From NCBI GenBank assembly GCA_905215505.1, contig CAJMPU010000010.1, positions 10,768-74,767 on the forward strand: a DNA stretch of 64,000 nucleotides. Reading direction: 5' to 3'. Both the position numbers and the translations under genes were made by a program. Origin of the DNA: an uncultured bacterium (GTDB lineage: Bacteria; Actinomycetota; Coriobacteriia; Coriobacteriales; Coriobacteriaceae). Under the pieces are notes generated by a model that made no database searches, was not told where the DNA came from, and saw nothing but the letters and a program-made list of their open reading frames with translations. Within the stretch, counting starts at the first letter, position 1; the number at the start of each line of letters is the position of its first letter. Below are positions 60,580 to 64,000 of the stretch, one piece after another.

Positions 60580-62250
60580 CTAAACCTCCATGACGACCGG
60601 GATGATCATCGGACGGGTGCGCGTACGGCTCCAGATAAAGTTAGAGAGCGAATCGCGCACGGCCTTGCGAATGGCATCGGAACCGCTGCTGGTAAAGCTG
60701 AACTTACCCTTCTCGATCGTCTTCATAATGGACGCGGAGGCATCCTCGGAGAACTGGTCGTCGATGGCAAACGAGACGCCGCGGCCCGAGAACTCGATGG
60801 CCTCGATCTTCTTATGTTTGAGGGAGACGATGGCAACGGCCGTGACCATACCGTCGTTGGCGAGCTTCTGGCGATCGCGCAGGACGATGGGGTCGGTATC
60901 GCCGATACGCAGGCCGTCGACGTAAACGACACCGGACTCGACGGGCGTACCGCGCTTGACGATACCACCGCGCATCTCGAGCGTGTCGCCGTTATCGAGG
61001 ATAAAGATATGATCGTCCTTGATGCCCATCTTGCGGGCCAGCTGGGCATGGGCGCGCAGATGCACGGCCTCACCGTGAACCGGCATAAAATACGTGGGCT
61101 TGGCCATGGCCATCAGGAGCTTGAGCTCCTCCTGGCTACCGTGACCCGAGACGTGGACGAGAGCGCGGTTCTTATCCCACACGTCGCAGCCGAGCTTGGC
61201 CAGGCTGTTGACGACCTGCTGGACGGCCTTCTCGTTGCCAGGAACGGGAGTTGCCGAGAGGATAACGGTATCGCCCTCGTGGATGGAGAGCGTCTTGTGC
61301 TCGCCATTGGCCATGCGGGACAGGGCCGACAGCGGCTCGCCCTGCGAACCAGTGCACATGACGACGATCTTGTCGTCAGGCAGGTTATCGATATCGAAGG
61401 CATCGATGATATCGGCATCATCGATGTTGAGATAACCGAGCTCGCGCGCCACGCGGGTGTTCGTGAGCATGGAGCGACCGGTCACAACGACCTTACGGCC
61501 GCACTTGCGGGCGGCATCGCAGATCTGCTGCAAACGATGGATGTGGCTCGAGAACGATGCGACGAACACGCGACCCGGGGCGTTCTTGATGGCGTGCAGC
61601 AGGTTGGGACCAACCTCGGCCTCGGACTTGGTAAAGCCGGGAACCGTGGCATTGGTGGAGTCGGAAAGCAGCAGGTCGATGCCCTGCTTGGCAAAGCGGC
61701 TGATAGCGGCATAGTCGGGCGTGACGCCATCGATGGGCGTCTGGTCGAGCTTAAAGTCGCCGGTGTGCATAACGGTGCCCTGATTGGTGCGGATGAACAC
61801 GCCCAGAGCGCCGGGGATGGAGTGCGTCATCGAGAAGAAGTCGAGCGAGATGCCGCCGAGGTTGACATGGCTGCCGCCCTTGACCTCGCGGAACTTAGGC
61901 GCGCGGATGCGGAACTCGGAGAGCTTGCCCTCGATAAAACCGAGCGTCAGCTTGCTCGAGAAGATGGGCACCTTGTTGTTGAGGTCCTGCAGCAGGTACG
62001 GAAGCGAACCGGTGTGGTCCTCGTGGCCGTGAGTGACGATGATACCGCGGAGCTTCTCCTCGTTCTCCAGAACATAGGTGTAGTCGGGAAGCACCAGGTC
62101 GATACCGGGCTGGGAGTCATCCGGGAACATAAGACCGGCGTCGACGAGCACCATGTCGTCGCCGCACTCGAAGACCGTCATGTTCTTGCCGATGCCGTCA
62201 AGGCCGCCGAGCGGAATGATCTTCAAAGGAGATGATTTTTTAGCTGCCAT
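60580..62250 (-). CDS. rnj: Ribonuclease J
   Basis: Metallo-beta-lactamase/beta-CASP RNase with 5'-3' exonuclease and endonuclease activity. Zinc motif VTHGHEDHTG near residue 73, DAGLMFPDD, HTGDFKLD and SGHGSQEELK are conserved. 556 residues from ATG 62250, preceded by AAAGGAAACC; the longer frame to 62418 would read through repeat-rich sequence. It lies directly upstream of ftsK. Confidence 0.95.
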   Translation of the reverse strand: MAAKKSSPLKIIPLGGLDGIGKNMTVFECGDDMVLVDAGLMFPDDSQPGIDLVLPDYTYVLENEEKLRGIIVTHGHEDHTGSLPYLLQDLNNKVPIFSSKLTLGFIEGKLSEFRIRAPKFREVKGGSHVNLGGISLDFFSMTHSIPGALGVFIRTNQGTVMHTGDFKLDQTPIDGVTPDYAAISRFAKQGIDLLLSDSTNATVPGFTKSEAEVGPNLLHAIKNAPGRVFVASFSSHIHRLQQICDAARKCGRKVVVTGRSMLTNTRVARELGYLNIDDADIIDAFDIDNLPDDKIVVMCTGSQGEPLSALSRMANGEHKTLSIHEGDTVILSATPVPGNEKAVQQVVNSLAKLGCDVWDKNRALVHVSGHGSQEELKLLMAMAKPTYFMPVHGEAVHLRAHAQLARKMGIKDDHIFILDNGDTLEMRGGIVKRGTPVESGVVYVDGLRIGDTDPIVLRDRQKLANDGMVTAVAIVSLKHKKIEAIEFSGRGVSFAIDDQFSEDASASIMKTIEKGKFSFTSSGSDAIRKAVRDSLSNFIWSRTRTRPMIIPVVMEV

Positions 62251-62438
62251 AGGTAAGTGTGGTTTCCTTTCTTCGAAACGGGTCTGGAACAACCGACGGG
62301 GCGCTTCTGGCAAACCGACCGCCGGGAACGTACAAATATGCATCGCAGAGTCGATGCAATAACCACAGTATGATACCCATTTGCACAACAACAGACCACC
62401 CATGCATGAAAGCCCCATCCAAACCGGTCTATCCCGCC

Positions 62439-62571
62439 GGTTTCCCGTGGGGCGGGCACTGATGAAGTTTCCTGCTCTACAGTCCTGCTCACGACGGAGG
62501 CCACATTAAGTGGCCTCCTGTTCGTGCGGAACTCGCGATAAACTTCATCAGTGCCCGCCCCACGGGAAACC
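62439..62571. repeat. Inverted-repeat element Y1
   Basis: Perfect 32-bp arms (62439-62470 and 62540-62571) enclose a 69-nt core. The outer arms are locus-specific (GGTTTCCCGTGGGGCGGGCA); only their inner ends ATGAAGTTT are shared with Y2. The core contains CCTGCTCTACAGTCCTGC, a 9-bp stem GGAGGCCAC/GTGGCCTCC with loop ATTAA (62496-62518), and GTGCGGAACTCGCGAT. Small AAACC-type hairpins flank it on both sides. Confidence 0.9.
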
Positions 62572-62697
62572 TGCCAAAAAGGGACAGGTTTATTATGGTC
62601 GGTTTTATCTGGGAAGATGCTGCTGCGGCTATCTACAGATCTGAAATCTGACTACTGAATAGACTGTCTAACTAAATAGCGAGCGGCACTAACCAGT

Positions 62698-62842
62698 CCT
62701 TTTGCTTGCGCCCGGGAGGGCCGCATATGAAGTTTATCGCGAGTTCCGCACGCAAAGGAAAGCACTTAATGTGCTTTCCGTCTTGCGCAGGACTGTAGAG
62801 CAGGAAACTTCATATGCGGCCCTCCCGGGCGCAAGCAAAAGG
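62698..62842. repeat. Inverted-repeat element Y2
   Basis: Perfect 38-bp arms (62698-62735 and 62805-62842) around a 69-nt core that is the reverse complement of Y1's core apart from about ten substitutions. Its inner stem is GGAAAGCAC/GTGCTTTCC with loop TTAAT (62757-62779). The right arm includes the tail of the pnp terminator, so the left arm is an inverted copy of pnp 3' flanking sequence. Confidence 0.9.
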
Positions 62843-62867
62843 GCGACCCCTGTCCGGAGTCGCCCTT
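62839..62867 (-). terminator. Terminator of pnp
   Basis: On the minus strand AAGGGCGAC, 11 bases, GTCGCCCTT, then TTGC; it continues straight into the outer arm of element Y2. Confidence 0.8.
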
Positions 62868-62890
62868 GCGGTGCTGGTTATGTACGGCTG

Positions 62891-64000
<1,110 letters not shown>

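Noticed and set aside
62250..62418. Longer N-terminus for RNase J
   Set aside because: The extension is Cys/Leu-rich and unlike the family, while ATG 62250 gives the usual short basic N-terminus and has an upstream ribosome-binding site.

Overview
The window looks like the chromosome of an anaerobic actinobacterium of the class Coriobacteriia, most probably Collinsella. That rests on gene content and order, on the roughly 60% GC codon style, and on actinobacterial gene pairs such as nrdR / LysM protein / lexA and PgsA-like / FHA / MerR. The genus is an inference; no 16S rRNA gene is present.

Layout. (1) 1-1850: the end of a restriction-endonuclease-like ORF, two copies of a ~155 bp intergenic repeat, two identical tRNA-Ala(GGC) genes with duplicated promoters and terminators, and a tRNA with a CAT anticodon. 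(2) 1854-18935: a dense + strand block of housekeeping genes: ABC-F ATPase, M50 protease, scpA-scpB, an RluB-type pseudouridine synthase, cmk, an acyltransferase, ispH, a DUF512 radical-SAM protein, der, plsY, gpsA, rpe, a cysteine desulfurase, a Nif3-like protein, a zinc-ribbon coiled-coil protein and coaBC. Chromosome segregation, ribosome maturation and phospholipid synthesis are interleaved. (3) 19016-32640: a variable region starting at tRNA-Pro(GGG), with strongly mosaic base composition and no integrase. It holds a pilin-like DUF6273 protein broken by an in-frame TAG, a thioredoxin-fold protein broken by an in-frame TAA, a secreted cysteine-containing peptide with a small membrane protein, a fused permease-ATPase ABC protein, a gene-poor palindrome-rich stretch, a truncated ribbon-helix-helix antitoxin, and a very GC-rich lantibiotic-immunity-like ABC operon (ATPase plus two permeases) with its own two-component system. 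(4) 32844-40893: a PgsA-like / FHA / MerR module, apt, an NlpC/P60 hydrolase, a DegV protein, a DUF1836 regulator, trxB and a diacylglycerol glucosyltransferase-like enzyme. (5) 41287-64000: mostly - strand core genes: dut, nrdR, a ChiZ/YneA-like LysM protein divergent from lexA across three SOS boxes, hflX, miaA, miaB, spoVS, a GHKL ATPase, rny, recX, recA (with an SOS box), cinA, pgsA, rimO, yajQ, a RodZ-like protein, ftsK, rnj and the 3' part of pnp. Three RNA-decay enzymes (RNase Y, RNase J, PNPase) lie within 15 kb.

The most unusual structure is a set of intergenic inverted-repeat elements. Two copies at 62439-62842 share a 69-nt core in opposite orientations, with fully compensated changes in its inner stem, yet each is enclosed by a different, perfect, locus-specific 32-38 bp inverted repeat. 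Two further elements (40907-41010 and 41169-41271) have the same architecture around a different core. They sit at gene ends next to terminators and may be miniature elements that enter, or create, long hairpins.
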